This document shows, one piece after another, positions 47,726 through 59,501 of a stretch of DNA of 64,000 nucleotides; the first letter of the stretch is position 1, and every line of letters begins with the position of its first letter. The notes under the pieces are model-generated. The model ran no database searches, had not been told where the DNA came from, and worked only from the letters and a program-made list of their open reading frames with translations. This DNA comes from Anomaloglossus baeobatrachus (lineage: Eukaryota > Chordata > Amphibia > Anura > Aromobatidae). A program made the position numbers and the translations under genes. The stretch lies in the NCBI RefSeq assembly GCF_048569485.1, contig NC_134354.1, positions 445,390,779 to 445,454,778 of the forward strand, written 5' to 3'.

Positions 47726-48335
47726 TATTGTGTAATTATTAATATTTATAAAATAATTATAAAAAAGAGCCCAAGGGGACCTCCACATTGGATCCCCAAC
47801 CACGGTAAAGCTGCCAGCTGTGGTTTTCAGGCTACAGCCATCTGCTTTACCCTAGCTGGCTATCAAAAATGGGGGGACCCAACGTAATTTTTTTTTTTAA
47901 CTATTTTTTAAATAGAAAAAATTAATGGGCTTCCCTGTATTTTGATTGACAACCAAGGTAACGGCAGGCAGATGGGGGTGGCAACCCATAGCTGTCTGCT
48001 TTATCTGCGCTGAGAATCAAAAATACCGCGGAGCGCTACGTCATTTTTTTAAAGATTTATTTTTACAGCACTGTGATGTCCAGCAATCAAAATACAGGGA
48101 AGCCCATTTTATTTTTAGTTATTTAAATAAATAATTAAAAAAAATATATATGGGCTCCCGCTGCATTTTTTGTATTGCTAGCTAAGGGTAATCCAAGCAG
48201 CTACTGGCTGCTAACCCCCACTGCTTGGTGTTACCTTCACTGGCAATGGAAAATCCAGGGAAGCATTTTTTATTTTTTTTGCCAAAAAACTACAAAAAAA
48301 GGACGTGAGCTTCGCCATATTTTTGTATGCTAGCC
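47726..48335. repeat. Series of related ~150-bp non-coding modules
   Basis: Several diverged repeats of a pattern: CTGTCTGCTTTACC-like, then TAGCTGGCTA or GGCTGGTGA, then an ATTTTTTTT run near a CTACGTCA motif. They continue into the arms of the palindrome that follows. No coding sense. Confidence 0.65.
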
Positions 48336-49250
48336 AGGTATAGCAGGCAGGTGCTGGAAGAGTTGGATACAGCGCCAGAAGATGGCGCTTCTATGAAAAT
48401 GCCATTTTCTGAGGTGGCTGCAGACTGCAATTCGCAGCAGTGGGGCCCAGAAAGCTCAGGCCAACCGGTGGTGCGGATTCCAATCCCCAGCTGCCTAGTT
48501 GTACCTGGCTGGACACAAAAATGGGGCAAAGCCTACGTCATTTGTTTTCTAATTATTTCATGAAATTCATGAAATAATAAAAAAAGGGCTTCCCTTTATT
48601 TTTGTTTCCCAGCCGGGTACAAATAGGCAACTGGGGGTTGGGGGCAGCCGTACCTGCCTGCTGTACCTGGCTAGCATACAAAAATATGGCGAAGCCCACA
48701 TAATTTTTTCAGGGGGCAAAAAACTTCTGCATACAGTCCTGGATGGAGTATGCTGAGCCTTGTAGTTCTGCAGCTGCTGTCTGTCTGTATGGAGAAGAGC
48801 AGACAGCAGCTGCAGAACTACAAGGCTCAGCATACTCCATCCAGGACTGTATGCAGAAGTTTTTTGCCCACCAAAAAAATGACGTGGGCTTCGCCATATT
48901 TTTGTATACTAGCCAGGTACAGCTGGCAGCCACGGGCTGCCTCCAACCCCCAGTTGCCTATTTGTACCCGGCTGGGAACCAAAAATATAGGGAAGCCCGT
49001 TTTTTTTAATTATTTCACTTATTTCATGAAATAATTAAAAAACAAATGACGTGGGCTTCGCCCTATTTTTGTGTCCAGCCGGGTACAACTAGGCAGCTGG
49101 GGATTGGAATCCGCATCACAGGTTAGCCCGAGGTTTGTGGGCGCCTCTGCTGCGGATTTCAGTCCGCAGCCGTCCCAGAAAATGGCGCTCTCATAGAAGC
49201 GCCATCATCTGGCGCTGTATCCAACTCTTCCAACAGCCCTGGAGCCGGGT
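48336..49250. repeat. ~0.9-kb palindrome, innermost 70 bp per arm nearly perfect
   Basis: Centre near 48795. The innermost arms (about 48714-48789 and 48802-48869) contain GCATACAGTCCTGGATGGAG and its exact complement. Matching continues outward with some differences: GGCTTCCCT..AGCCGGGTACAAATAGGCAACTG near 48588-48628, its complement near 48944-48996, and CTGGAAGAGTTGGATACAGC at 48352 answered by the complement at about 49210-49230. Such hairpin arms are unusual in size. Confidence 0.9.
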
Positions 49251-49275
49251 GGCTTGTTGGGTAATCATGAGTTAA

Positions 49276-51385
49276 TAACAAGCCATGGAGAAAAAGACAT
49301 GGATCGCACATCCCAAAAATACATTGATCTAAAAGCCGCTAGGCAAAAATTTAAATAGAACATGAGGTTCTTAGTTACCATTCTGATCAGACTGTATTAA
49401 GCCCACTGCCACGTCACGGCGAACCTCTTGAGTGGGTCCCTAATCTAAAGCCTTTATGGTGCGGCACTGTGCACCAACCACTGCCACGGCGACAAAGCAC
49501 CAGCAAGGCAGGCGACCTGGCGCCTCACAGCACCCATGCTGCAAGGCAAAGCCCCCAAGGCTCCAGGCCGCACTGCCCCACTGTCACGACATCACCACAA
49601 CAGCGGCCACTGCACAGCACCAACACACAGTGAGAGAAGCTGCGCACTCACCTCCCACCGGCTCCCATGTGTAAACTGGGAGCAAAAAAGGCTGACCCCT
49701 CTTGCAGTCTCCTGCTGATTAAAAACACCTGTGCCAAATGGGGGGAGTGCAGATCCAAGCAAAAAACAGAGGGGGATAGACTGTTATATAACAAGCCATG
49801 GAGAAAAAGACATGGATCGCACATCCCAAAAATACATTGATCTAAAAGCCGTTAGGCAAAAATTTAAATAGAACATGAGGTTCTTAGTTACCATTCTGAT
49901 CAGACTGTATTAAGCCCACTGCCACGTCACGGCGAACCTCTTGAGTGGGTCCCTAATCTAAAGCCTTTATGGTGCGGCACTGTGCACCAACCACTGCCAC
50001 GGCGACAAAGCACCAGCAAGGCAGGCGACCTGGCACCTCACAGCACCCATGCTGCAAGGCAAAGCCCCCAAGGCTCCAGGCCGCACTGCCCCACTGTCAC
50101 GACATCACCACAACAGCGGCCACTGCACAGCACCAACACACAGTGAGAGAAGCTGCGCACTCACCTCCCACCGGCTCCCATGTGTAAACTGGGAGCAAAA
50201 AAGGCTGACCCCTCTTGCAGTCTCCTGCTGATTAAAAACACCTGTGCCAAATGGGGGGAGTGCAGATCCAAGCAAAAAACAGAGGGGGATAGACTGTTAA
50301 ATAACAAGCCATGGAGAAAAAGACATGGATCGCACATCCCAAAAATACATTGATCTAAAAGTCTATCCCCCTCTTTTTTTGCTTGGATCTGCACTCTCCC
50401 CATTTGGCACAGGTGATTTTAATCAGCAGGAGACTGCAAGAGGGGTCAGCCTTCTTTTTGCTCCCAGTTCACATATGGGAGCCGGTGGGAGGTGAGTGCA
50501 CAGCTCCTCTCACTGTGTGCTGGTGCTGTGTGGTGGCTGCTGCTGTGGTGGTGTAGTGTCGGTGGGGCGGCGCGGCCTGGAGCCTTGGGGGCTTTGCCTT
50601 GCAGCATGGGTGCTGTGAGGCACCAGGTCGCCCGCCCTGCTGGCGCTTTGTCGCTGCGGCGGTGGTCGGTGCACGGTGCCACACAAAAAGGTCAGGTTAG
50701 GGACCCACTCAAGAGGTTTGCCGTGACGTGGCAGTGGGCTTAATACAATCTGATCAGAATGGTAACAAAAGAACCTCATGTTCTATTTAAATTTTTGCCT
50801 AGCGGCTTTTAGATCATTGTATTTTTGGGATGTGCGATCCATGTCTTTTTCTTCATAGTATGGTATTTATATCAGTCTATCCCCCTCTTTTTTTTGCTTG
50901 GATCTGCACTCTCCCCATTTGGCACAGGTGATTTTAATCAGCAGGAGACTGCAAGAGGGGTCAGCCTTCTTTTTGCTCCCAGTTCACATATGGGAGCCGG
51001 TGGGAGGTGAGTGCACAGCTCCTCTCACTGTGTGCTGGTGCTGTGTGGTGGCTGCTGCTGTGGTGGTGTAGTGTCGGTGGGGCGGCGCGGCCTGGAGCCT
51101 TGGGGGCTTTGCCTTGCAGCATGGGTGCTGTGAGGCACCAGGTCGCCCGCCCTGCTGGCGCTTTGTCGCTGCGGCGGTGGTCGGTGCACGGTGCCACACA
51201 AAAAGGTCAGGTTAGGGACCCACTCAAGAGGTTTGCCGTGACGTGGCAGTGGGCTTAATACAATCTGATCAGAATGGTAACAAAAGAACCTCATGTTCTA
51301 TTTAAATTTTTGCCTAGCGGCTTTTAGATCATTGTATTTTTGGGATGTGCGATCCATGTCTTTTTCTTCATAGTATGGTATTTAA
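49276..51385. mobile_element. Four-unit forward-forward-reverse-reverse structure
   Basis: Two direct units 513 bp apart (49276 and 49789 onward) are followed from about 50340 by two reverse-complement units 515 bp apart (to 51385). Each contains AAAAAGACATGGATCGCACA at one end and a GCAAAAAACAGAGGG-like stretch at the other. TAATCATGAGTTAATA (16 bp) lies immediately left (about 49265) and right (about 51384) of the block, so the whole structure looks like one insertion with a long target duplication. The nature of the element is not recognised; units encode nothing convincing. Confidence 0.85.
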
Positions 51386-52357
51386 TCATGAGTTAATACT
51401 GGCTTTGTTTTACCAGCCAGTATTAAGCCAGAGATTCTTAATGTCAGGCACGTTTGACCCGGCCATTAAGAATCTCCAATAAAGGGTTAAAAAAAAGACA
51501 CCACACAGAAAAAATACTTTAATAGAAATAAATACACAGACACATTAGAGACTCCATCTTTATTACCCCTGTCAGCCCTCCACGATCCTGCTCTTCTGTC
51601 TTCTTTCTTTCTAGTGTAGTAGTAGTGACGATTGTAGTGAGGAAGGATGAGATTCACCAGCTCATCACTTGGGGCTGGGGAACCTCCATCCTCACTACAA
51701 TGCTCACTACAATCGGGAAGCAGCGTGCAGCCTTCACTCCGTGAGTGATCAGTGCTGGCTGCTAGCGGTAACGCTGACAGACGCGTTACCATAGCAACGG
51801 TGCTCTCGGAGCCGCGGTTAGCGGTGACGTCACCGCTAACTGCGTTGCTATGGCAACGGTGATCTCCGTTAATGACCGGCTGTGTCAGCCGGTCCCTAAC
51901 GGAACGGGGAGTCGACCGTGTGCTAGAGCATGTCGCCGGTACACGGCGATACACATATGTGCACCGTGTACCGGAGAGATGCACTCGCAGGTCCTACATG
52001 ACGTGTCATAGTCATGTGACCAGTCTGTAGCCAATGAGATAATAGCCACGTGACTGGTCACATGGCTATTTTGACGTCACGATAGGTCCTGCTTCTCTGC
52101 TGGCAGTGCAGGTCACTGGGAGGATTCAGCGATCATCGGATGGAATAGCGGCAGGAGACAGAGTGCAGAAGGGATCGCGAGGACCGGTAAGTGTTATGGC
52201 AATGTTTATTAACTGTTTGTGTACATTTATAATGCATTTTTATGTGTTTGTGATTGCCTCCCATTATAGCCTATACGTTCGACGAACCGAACTCGAACGG
52301 GACCCCCGTTCGTCGAGCCGACCTCGAGCCGAACCGGGACCGGTTCGCTCATCTCTA
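51386..52357. other. Right part of the inner hAT element
   Basis: No gene. It has an ACTGGCTTTG..CCAGCCAGT hairpin near 51400, an AATCTCCAATAAAGGG stretch and an AACGGTGCTCTC..GCAACGGTGATC imperfect inverted segment (51790-51880). It ends with the TTCGACGAACCG-rich terminal region. Confidence 0.6.
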
Positions 52358-52365
52358 TCCATTAG

Positions 52366-52700
52366 TGCCCCACTTGTGCAAATCTATGTGCAGCACCTGT
52401 GCAGGACACCCTCCTGCTCTGTTTTTAGTAAGCTATAATGATAGCAAAAAATTCTGCCATTTAGTGGCATCATAGAACTGGATGTTGTATTCCATTATTG
52501 TCCCACTGGTGCCAAGCTATTTCTAGCACCTGTGCAGGACACCCTCCTGCTTTGTTTTTAATAAGCTATAATGATAGCAAAAAATACTGCCATTTAGTGG
52601 CATCATAGAACTGGATGTTGTATTTCATTATTGTCCCACTGGTGCCAAGCTATTTCTAGCACCTGTGCAGGACACCCTCATGCACATTTTGCTACGCTAA
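52366..52700. repeat. Diverged continuation of the 136-bp array
   Basis: Two to three units with GCAGCACCTGTGCAGGACACCC and TTTAGTGGCATCATAGAACTGG. They are related to the units left of the inner element but more diverged. This shows that the array existed before the inner hAT inserted. Confidence 0.82.
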
Positions 52701-54214
52701 TGTTATATCAAACTCAGGGAATTCATTGCTGCATTTGATAATTCGGAGGGATAGAAAGTGAGGCTTTCTTTAGCTTTTCCTTCTGCTCATAGACAGTATC
52801 TCCAAGTCCACACCCGAAGAGCAATTTCTCCTCCACGTCTAAGTGTGGAGAGGCAGCTAGTGCGCATGCGTGTGCCGATTTACCCCAGCTGCAGCCTAAC
52901 TACAGTGTTTCGCCTAGTGAGTATGCTCAGCCTGACTGTGCCATTCCTGAGGCTAAGTCTTCATTTCGGGATACCTTGCATGCTCCCACACTTAGTGTGA
53001 AAAGCCTCTTTGCACAGGTACTTGCATTCCGTGCCGGGTCTAAGTCCTGTTTTGTGCCGAGACACCATGCTAAAGCTGATAGTCTTTTTTCAGAGACTCT
53101 ATTTCATGCAACTGACCATGCTCAGGCACTTACTGCATCAGAAACTAGGTCCGGTAATGAACTCTTTGGCCCTGCCCCTGATGTGGGGGGGCCCATATAG
53201 ACCACAGGGCATCAGGTGTCCTGACGATGTGGCCAGGCCACTCCCAAATGGCTTGCAGAGGCCCGCCCCTATGACTTGTCACCACATTATTGATGGTCAG
53301 ACGATGACTGGTGAGGTGTTTGTGTCGTGGCAGCCATGAGGTCATTATTGAAGTTGCGGTTCCAAATAGGACGCTAGTTATGCCACTCATGACGTGTCAC
53401 TCTGCTTTTGTGTCCAGGAGGTGCATTATGGTCCACCCTGGTTTGGGGCGGAGCCAGGTTATAAAACGGGCTGGAGCCAACAAGGAGGTGCGCAGTCTTC
53501 TATTATGCTCCGAAAGAGCACACCTCCATGTGTTGAACCCATTGCGGCTTTAGGCTAGAGGTAGGCAGGGATAGGGCGTCGATGCAGGCCGCCTCCACAG
53601 TTGGTAACGCAGAACGGTTAAGACCAGCTCCTGTCCTACAAGTCCTGCTTGTGCAGCCCAGTGGCATTAACAGGCCTGCTGCTGCTGAAGCGCCTGCTGT
53701 CTACAGGTGTGGCCCCAATGCACACGGTCAGCGTACTCAATGGCCCCTGTGATGTTAACAGGGAGTTCCTGGGCTGGGTGGGCGTGTAGACCCTGTGACG
53801 CTAACAGGGCTCCCAGTCTCCAGATCCGAGTGGCGTCTAACTCGGTTCAGGCAACTATTAGTTTCATAGCCACACAGATCTGTATCCTCCACCTAACCTT
53901 CCTGTTGCCAACCTCTCCTTTTCCATCTGGGAGCACGGTGGACATTGACTGCTGATGGGGATATATACCTTTCTCTTTCTTTTCTTATTAATTTTCGTTA
54001 TATAGCGGTATCATAGTATATACCACCTTATCCAAATCTGCCAGTCCCACCGTAACAGATGGTGTTTCTTCATCAAATGTTACTTTTGCTTAACCACCAA
54101 ACCCGCGGACAAAAACTTTTTTCCCCTTTCCAACACACCCGTTCCCCTTTCCACCAGCATTTGTCAACTCATTTGGTATATGACTAAAAGTGCAACTCTG
54201 CAGGGACACCGTAC
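52701..54214. other. Internal hAT sequence, no gene recognised
   Basis: Contains GC-richer promoter-like DNA (GGGGCGGAGCCAGGTTATAAAACGGG near 53448, with a TATAAAA) and short plus-strand frames without known homology. It may be the 5' or 3' non-coding part of the original autonomous hAT. AT-rich from 53960 on. Confidence 0.4.
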
Positions 54215-56100
54215 TCAATGCCATCTCAGCACAGCAGCCAGCCCTCGGTCTCTCAGATGTGGACAAGTAAAAGACCATTTCCTCTTATCCATGACAAAGC
54301 GTTGAGATTCACTCTGTGCAGCGCTGGTGTTTAGTGGAAAAGCAGATCTAAGATTGCGTACCACCTTCTGCAGATACTCCTGTATACGTGCGTCCCTTTC
54401 TATGGCAGGAATTATTTCGCCAAATTTTGTCTTGTACCAGGGATCTAACAGTGTGGCAACCCAGTAATTAGCATTACTTCGAATTCGTACAATCCGAGGG
54501 TCATGTTGTAGGTAGTGCAGCAAGAAGGCGCTCATGTGTCTTGTGCATCCAGGAGGACCAAGTCCTTGGTGTGTTGGTGGAAGAGAGGTGAGAATCGTGC
54601 CTCCTTCCTCTGCCCTCTCCCCCCAACCTCGCACAACCGAAATGTGAGCAAGCTCTCACTCATCTGCTGAGTCTTCCATGCCCATCGCCAGTTCGTCCTC
54701 CATTTCTTCATGGGCTCCTGCACCTTCCTCAACAATTTTTGCTGATACTATGCGCCCTTGTTAATCCCTATCCCCCACCATGACTGCCGCCTAGGTGCCG
54801 CTCAACGTATGGACCTTGTACATCTTATTATCCCTTCTGCATATGACTCCTCCTGTACTTCCTCCCCTTCCTCTTGGACCAACACCTGACTCCGAATAAT
54901 GCTTACAGTGTGCTCCATCTTGTAGATGACCATAATTGTCACGCTGAGAATGGCATCGCTAGTGCTAAACATCTTCGTCGACATTTGTAAACTGTGTAGA
55001 AGGGTGCATAGGTCCTTGATCTGACACCACTCCAGCAGCGTGATCTGCACCACCTCTGGATCAAGTTAGCCCAGGGTATACATCATACCGTATTTCAGCA
55101 GGGCTCTGCGGTGCTGCCACAGACGCTGCAACATGTGCAGATTCCAATTCCTTCGTGTCGGAACATCGCATTTCTGGCGTTTAACCGCCAGACCCTAAGA
55201 CTTCAGGAGCGATGAAAGTTGTTGAGCTGCTGGGTGTGAAGGATGAAAGTGAGCACATAGCAGCGTGCCCGCTGCACAAGGCCATGTAGGCCGGGATGGT
55301 ATTTTAAAAATTGCTGGACAACCAGGTTCAACACGTGAGCCATACAAGGCACGTGTTCCACATTGCCCTGAAGAAGGGTCGCAGACTGGTTTGCATCATT
55401 GTTGCACCCGACCTTCCCTGGCTGCTGGTTGAGTGGAGACAACCATTGATGAAACTCGGTCTCACTCTCCAGAGCTAACCGTCCACAATTCCTCAGCGGT
55501 GTCTCACATTTCCCCTACATTTCAAAGTAAACATTTGACCGCCTGATGGCCTTGAGCTGTGCTGCCAGCATAGTAAGGAGGTGTGTGGGATTCCTTGGGC
55601 GCAGTTACAAGGAAGGGTGGATTGACCACACAGGGTTTGGGCCAAGGTGGAGGACCCACACGAGGTTGAGGAGGCAGAAGCAGTGGAGGAACTTGTACAT
55701 ACAGAGGAAGGATTGACATACAAGTCGTGGGGACGGCAAGACTTGTACAGCAACCCCTTCTCCATCTCTCACCATAGTTACCCAGTGCCCAATCAGCAAC
55801 ATGTAACTCCCCTGTCCATGCTTACTGGTCCAAGTATCTGTGTTGAAATGCACCTGTCACACACAGAGTTTCTCAAGGAATCGGTGAGGTTGTGTGCGAC
55901 CTACTGTGGTAGCGCGGGCACGCCTTTCTTGGAGAAGGAGTGACGACTGGCCATCGGCTCTTGGGGCACTGCAATGGGCATAAGGTCTCGAAAATCCTCG
56001 GTCTCAAAAGGGTGTAAAGGCAGCCTTTCTGTTGCCAACAAGTTGCAGATGATGAAACTCAACCTCTTAGGCATGTCATGCCCTTCGAAAATCATGTAAA
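54215..56100 (-). pseudogene. Decayed hAT transposase (body)
   Basis: Pieces in correct minus-strand order are spread over several frames. FETEDFRDLMPIAVPQEPM (about 56000) comes first, then TDTWTSKHGQGSYMLLIGHWV (about 55840), then CNNDANQS and HVPCMAHVLNLVVQQFL (about 55400-55290), then a helical block (55053-54802), then NYWVATLLDPWYKTKFGE (about 54480). These are the RNase H-like and insertion-domain regions of the hAT superfamily, of the BED/Ac type. Multiple frame changes make it non-functional. The C-terminal dimerisation domain is missing at its expected place. Confidence 0.82.
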
Positions 56101-57400
56101 ACACAGCGAGGGGACTCCAACCACAGTCTCCCTCGTTTCCACTAATTGGGCCACACACACCCCACTTGACTGTCATCAGTTGACCCCCCTTTTGAAAAAA
56201 AAAAAGATGCTTTGCATGAAGCACTCTCAAAAATACGCGTGCCTTTCCCGTCCCCTGGATGACCCAGGGGAAGACAAGTCCTCTCAGAGCCATGACTTGT
56301 TCATCTTGGTTCTTTTAGAAACACAGCGAGGGGACTCCAACCACAGTCTCCCTCGTTGCCACTAATTGGGCCACACACACCCCACTTGACTGGCATCAGT
56401 TGACCCCCCTTTTGAAAAAGAAAAAGATGCTTTGCATGAAGCACTCTCAAAAATATGCGTGCCTTTCCCGTCCCCTGGATGACCCAGGGGAAGACAAGTC
56501 CTCTCAGAGCCATGACTTGTTCATCTTGGTTCTTTTAGAAACACAGCGAGGGGACTCCAACCACAGTCTCCCTCGTTGCCACTAATTGGGCCACACACAC
56601 CCCACTTGACTGGCATCAGTTGACCCCCCCTTTTGAAAAAAAAAAAGATGCTTTGCATGAAGCACTCTCAAAAATACGCGTGCCTTTCCCGTCCCCTGGA
56701 TGACCCAGGGGAAGACAAGTCCTCTCAGAGCCATGACTTGTTCATCTTGGTTCTTTTAGAAACACAGCGAGGGGACTCCAACCACAGTCTCCCTCGTTGC
56801 CACTAATTGGGCCACACACACCCCACTTGACTGGCATCAGTTGACCCCCCTTTTGAAAAAGAAAAAGATGCTTTGCATGAAGCACTCTCAAAAATATGCG
56901 TGCCTTTCCCGTCCCCTGGATGACCCAGGGGAAGACAAGTCCTCTCAGAGCCATGACTTGTTCATCTTGGTTCTTTTAGAAACACAGCGAGGGGACTCCA
57001 ACCACAGTCTCCCTCGTTGCCACTAATTGGGCCACACACACCCCACTTGACTGGCATCAGTTGACCCCCCTTTTGAAAAAGAAAAAAATGCTTGGCATGA
57101 AGCACTCTCAAAAATACGCCTGCCTTTCCCGTCCCCTGGATGACCCAGGGGAAGACAAGTCCTCTCAGAGCCATGACTTGGTTCATCTTGGTTCTTTTAG
57201 AAACACAGCGAGGGGACTCCAACCACAGTCTCCCTCGTTGCCACTAATTGGGCCACACACACCCCACTTGACTGGCATCAGTTGACCCCCCTTTTGAAAA
57301 AGAAAAAGATGCTTTGCATGAAGCACTCTCAAAAATACGCGTGCCTTTCCCGTCCCCTGGCTGACCCAGGGGAAGAAAAGTCCTCTGAGAGCCCTGTCCA
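56087..57400. repeat. Six-copy 220-bp tandem array
   Basis: ACACAGCGAGGGGACTCCAA recurs at 56101, 56321, 56541, 56762, 56982 and 57203, a spacing of 220-221 bp with very few differences. The array joins the N-terminal side of the decayed transposase to the separated dimerisation domain. 70-86 aa frames on the minus strand recur in every unit. The low divergence indicates recent expansion. Confidence 0.95.
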
Positions 57401-57530
57401 CATTGTCAGTGGACAGACGCGTGTGCTTATCTGCCAGCAGACCCCCAGCAGCACTGAAGACAGGTTCCGAGAGAACGCTGGCTGCAGGACACGACAAGAT
57501 CCCCAAGGCGTACGTGGCAATCTCAGGCAA
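57400..57530 (-). pseudogene. hAT C-terminal dimerisation domain, out of order
   Basis: The minus-strand frame reads MPEIATYALGILSCPAASVL, then SEPVFSAAGGLLADKHTRLS and TDNVDRALRGL. This is the conserved hAT dimerisation block (usually LS..CPA.S...ERVFS..G.....R..L....V). It lies upstream of the transposase N-terminal part, with the 220-bp array in between, so the gene order is permuted. Confidence 0.88.
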
Positions 57531-57934
57531 TTTATCCAGATTGGAAGCCTAAAATGAGCAGGGCTCAAGTTGCACAGTAATGGCATCGATGTTTCCTTGC
57601 ATATACTCATATATCTGTGTGTCCTCCTCTTTTTCCTTGTCCAGCTCTTTTGTTTTCGCTTGAGTATATGTCCTTGTCACTTTCCCATGTGTTTGTGTTG
57701 TGAGTTGTTTGTCACCTTTTGGACACCTTTGAGGGTGTTTTCTAGGTGTTTTTATGTGTTTGTGAATGCCTGCCATTGTTTCCTATGCGGTTCGAGTTCG
57801 GTTCGTCGAACGTTCGACAAACCGAACTCGAACGAGACGTCTGTTCGACGAACCGACCTTGAGCCGAACCGGGACCGGTTCGCTCATCTCTAGTAAAAAC
57901 TCATCTGAACAGACCCATTGAATTACATTGTTTA

Positions 57935-59499
57935 CACAGTGTGCAGAATTATTAGGCAAATGAGTATTTTGATCGCATTATAATTTTTATACATGTTGTC
58001 CTACTCCAAGCTGTATAGGCTTGAGAGCCAACTACCAATTAAGTAAATAAGGTGATGTGCATCTCTGTAATGAGAAGGGGGTGTGGTGTAATGACATCAA
58101 CACCCTATATAAGGTGTGCTTAATTAGTAGGCAACTTCCTTTCCTTTGGCAACATAGGTCAGAAGAGAAATTTGACGGGCTCTGAAAAGTCCAAAATTGT
58201 GAGATGTCTTGCAGAGGGATGCAGTAGTCTTGAAATTGCCAAACTTTTGAAGCGTGATCACCGAACAATCAAGAGTTTCATGGCAAATAGCCAACAAGGT
58301 CACAAGAAGCGTGTTGGGCAAAAAAAAGTGCAAAATAACTGCCCATGAATTGAGGAAGATCAAGCGTGAGGCTGCCAAGATGCCATTTGCCACCACTTTG
58401 GCCATATTTCAGAGCTGCAACATTATTGGAGTATCAAAAAGCACAAGGTGTGCCATACTCAGGGATATGGCCAAGGTAAGGAAGGCTGAAAAACGACCAC
58501 CTTTGAACAAGAAACATAAGATAAAACATCAAGACTGGGCCAAGAAATATCTTAAGACTGATTTTTCAAAGGTTTTATGGACTGATGAAATGAGAGTGAC
58601 TCTTGATGGGCCAGATAGATGGGCCAGAGGCTGGATCAGTAAAGGGCAGAGAGTTCCACTCTGACTCAGACGCCAGAAAGGTGGACATGGGTTACTGGTA
58701 TGGGCTGGTATCATCAAAGATGAACTTGTCGGACCTTTTTGGATTGTGGATGGAGTGAAGCTCAACTCCCAGACCTACTGCCAGTTTCTGGAAGAAAACT
58801 TCTTCAAGCAGTGGTAAAGGAAGAAGTCGGTATCGTTCAAGAAAAACATGATTATCATACAGGACAATGCTCCACCACATGCATCCAACTACTCCACAGC
58901 GTGGCTGACCAGTAAAGGTCTAAAAGATGAAAAAAGAATTGACATGGCCCCCTTGTTCACATGATCTAAACTCCATAGAGAACCTGTGGTCCCTCATAAA
59001 ATGTCAGATCTACAGGGAGGGAAAACAGTACACCTCTCGGAACAGTGTCTGGGAGGCTGTGGTGGCTGCTGCATGCAATGTTGATCGTAAACAGATCAAG
59101 CAACTGACAGAATCTATGGTTGGTAGACTGTTGAGTTTCATCATAAAGAAAGGTGGCTATATTGGTCACTAATTTTTTGGGGTTTTGTTTTTCCATTTTA
59201 GAAATGTTTATTTCTAAATTTTGTTCAGTTATATTGATTTACATTGTGAAAATAAACAAGTTAGATGGGAATATATTTGTTTTTTATTAAGTTGCCTAAT
59301 AATTCTACACAGTAATAGTTACCTTCACAAACAGATATCCTTCTAAGATAGCCAAATCTAAAAAAAAAACCACCCCAACTTCCAAAAAGATTAAGCTTTA
59401 ATATTTATGAGTCTTTTGGGTTGATTGAGAACATAGTTGTTGATCAATAATGAAAAAAATCCTCAAAATACAACTTGCCTAATAATTCTGCACACAGTG
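57935..59499 (+). mobile_element. Tc1/mariner-type transposon, decayed
   Basis: 1565 bp with inverted ends CACAGTGTGCAGAATTATTAGGCAA (left) and CACTGTGTGCAGAATTATTAGGCAA (right, complement). TA is duplicated at 57933-57934 and 59500-59501. A second internal TTGCCTAATAATTCTACACAG copy near 59293-59313 points to a subterminal repeat. This is a third Tc1/mariner family in the window. Confidence 0.93.
58160..59172 (+). pseudogene. Tc1/mariner-type transposase, several defects
   Basis: The start region encodes LTGSEKSKIVRCLAEGCSSL and a helix-turn-helix. A frame change near 58315 (in a run of A) leads to KITAHELRKIKREAAKMPFA and LWTDEMRVTLDGPDRWARGW. A TGA at 58662-58664 (P-L-stop-L-R-R) and a TAA near 58816 (QW-stop-RKK) interrupt it. 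IIQDNAPPHASN carries the second catalytic Asp. Another shift near 58925 precedes CSHDLNSIENLWSLIK, which holds the catalytic Glu, and the end GGYIGH. At least two stops and two shifts make it inactive. Confidence 0.88.
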
Positions 59500-59501
59500 T
59501 A

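Larger units (their letters stand above)
43491..52357. mobile_element. Inner hAT-type element of the same end family
   Basis: 8867 bp, with left 135 bp nearly identical to the outer element's left end and right 90 bp similar to its right end. The duplication TCCATTAG (43483-43490 and 52358-52365) fixes the borders inside the 136-bp array. It contains repeated non-coding modules, a pyrimidine minisatellite, a large palindrome and a four-unit inverted structure. No transposase was recognised, so it is non-autonomous. Confidence 0.9.
40126..57892. mobile_element. Outer hAT-type element containing a same-family insertion
   Basis: Ends TAGAGTTGAGCGCGGTTCG (left) and, on the complement, TAGAGATGAGCGAACCGG (right), with subterminal TTCGAG/CTCGAA palindromes. 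The 8-bp duplication GTAAAAAC lies at 40118-40125 and 57893-57900. Without the inner element the body is 8.9 kb. It contains the 136-bp array (40930-43482, resuming 52366-52700), decayed hAT transposase on the minus strand (54215-56100), a 220-bp array and a separated dimerisation domain (57400-57530). All of this lies within the large UPK3 intron. Confidence 0.88.

Noticed and set aside
49456-51258. 72-89 aa frames recurring in the ++-- units
   Set aside because: Their recurrence is explained by unit duplication; compositions are low complexity and no protein family fits.
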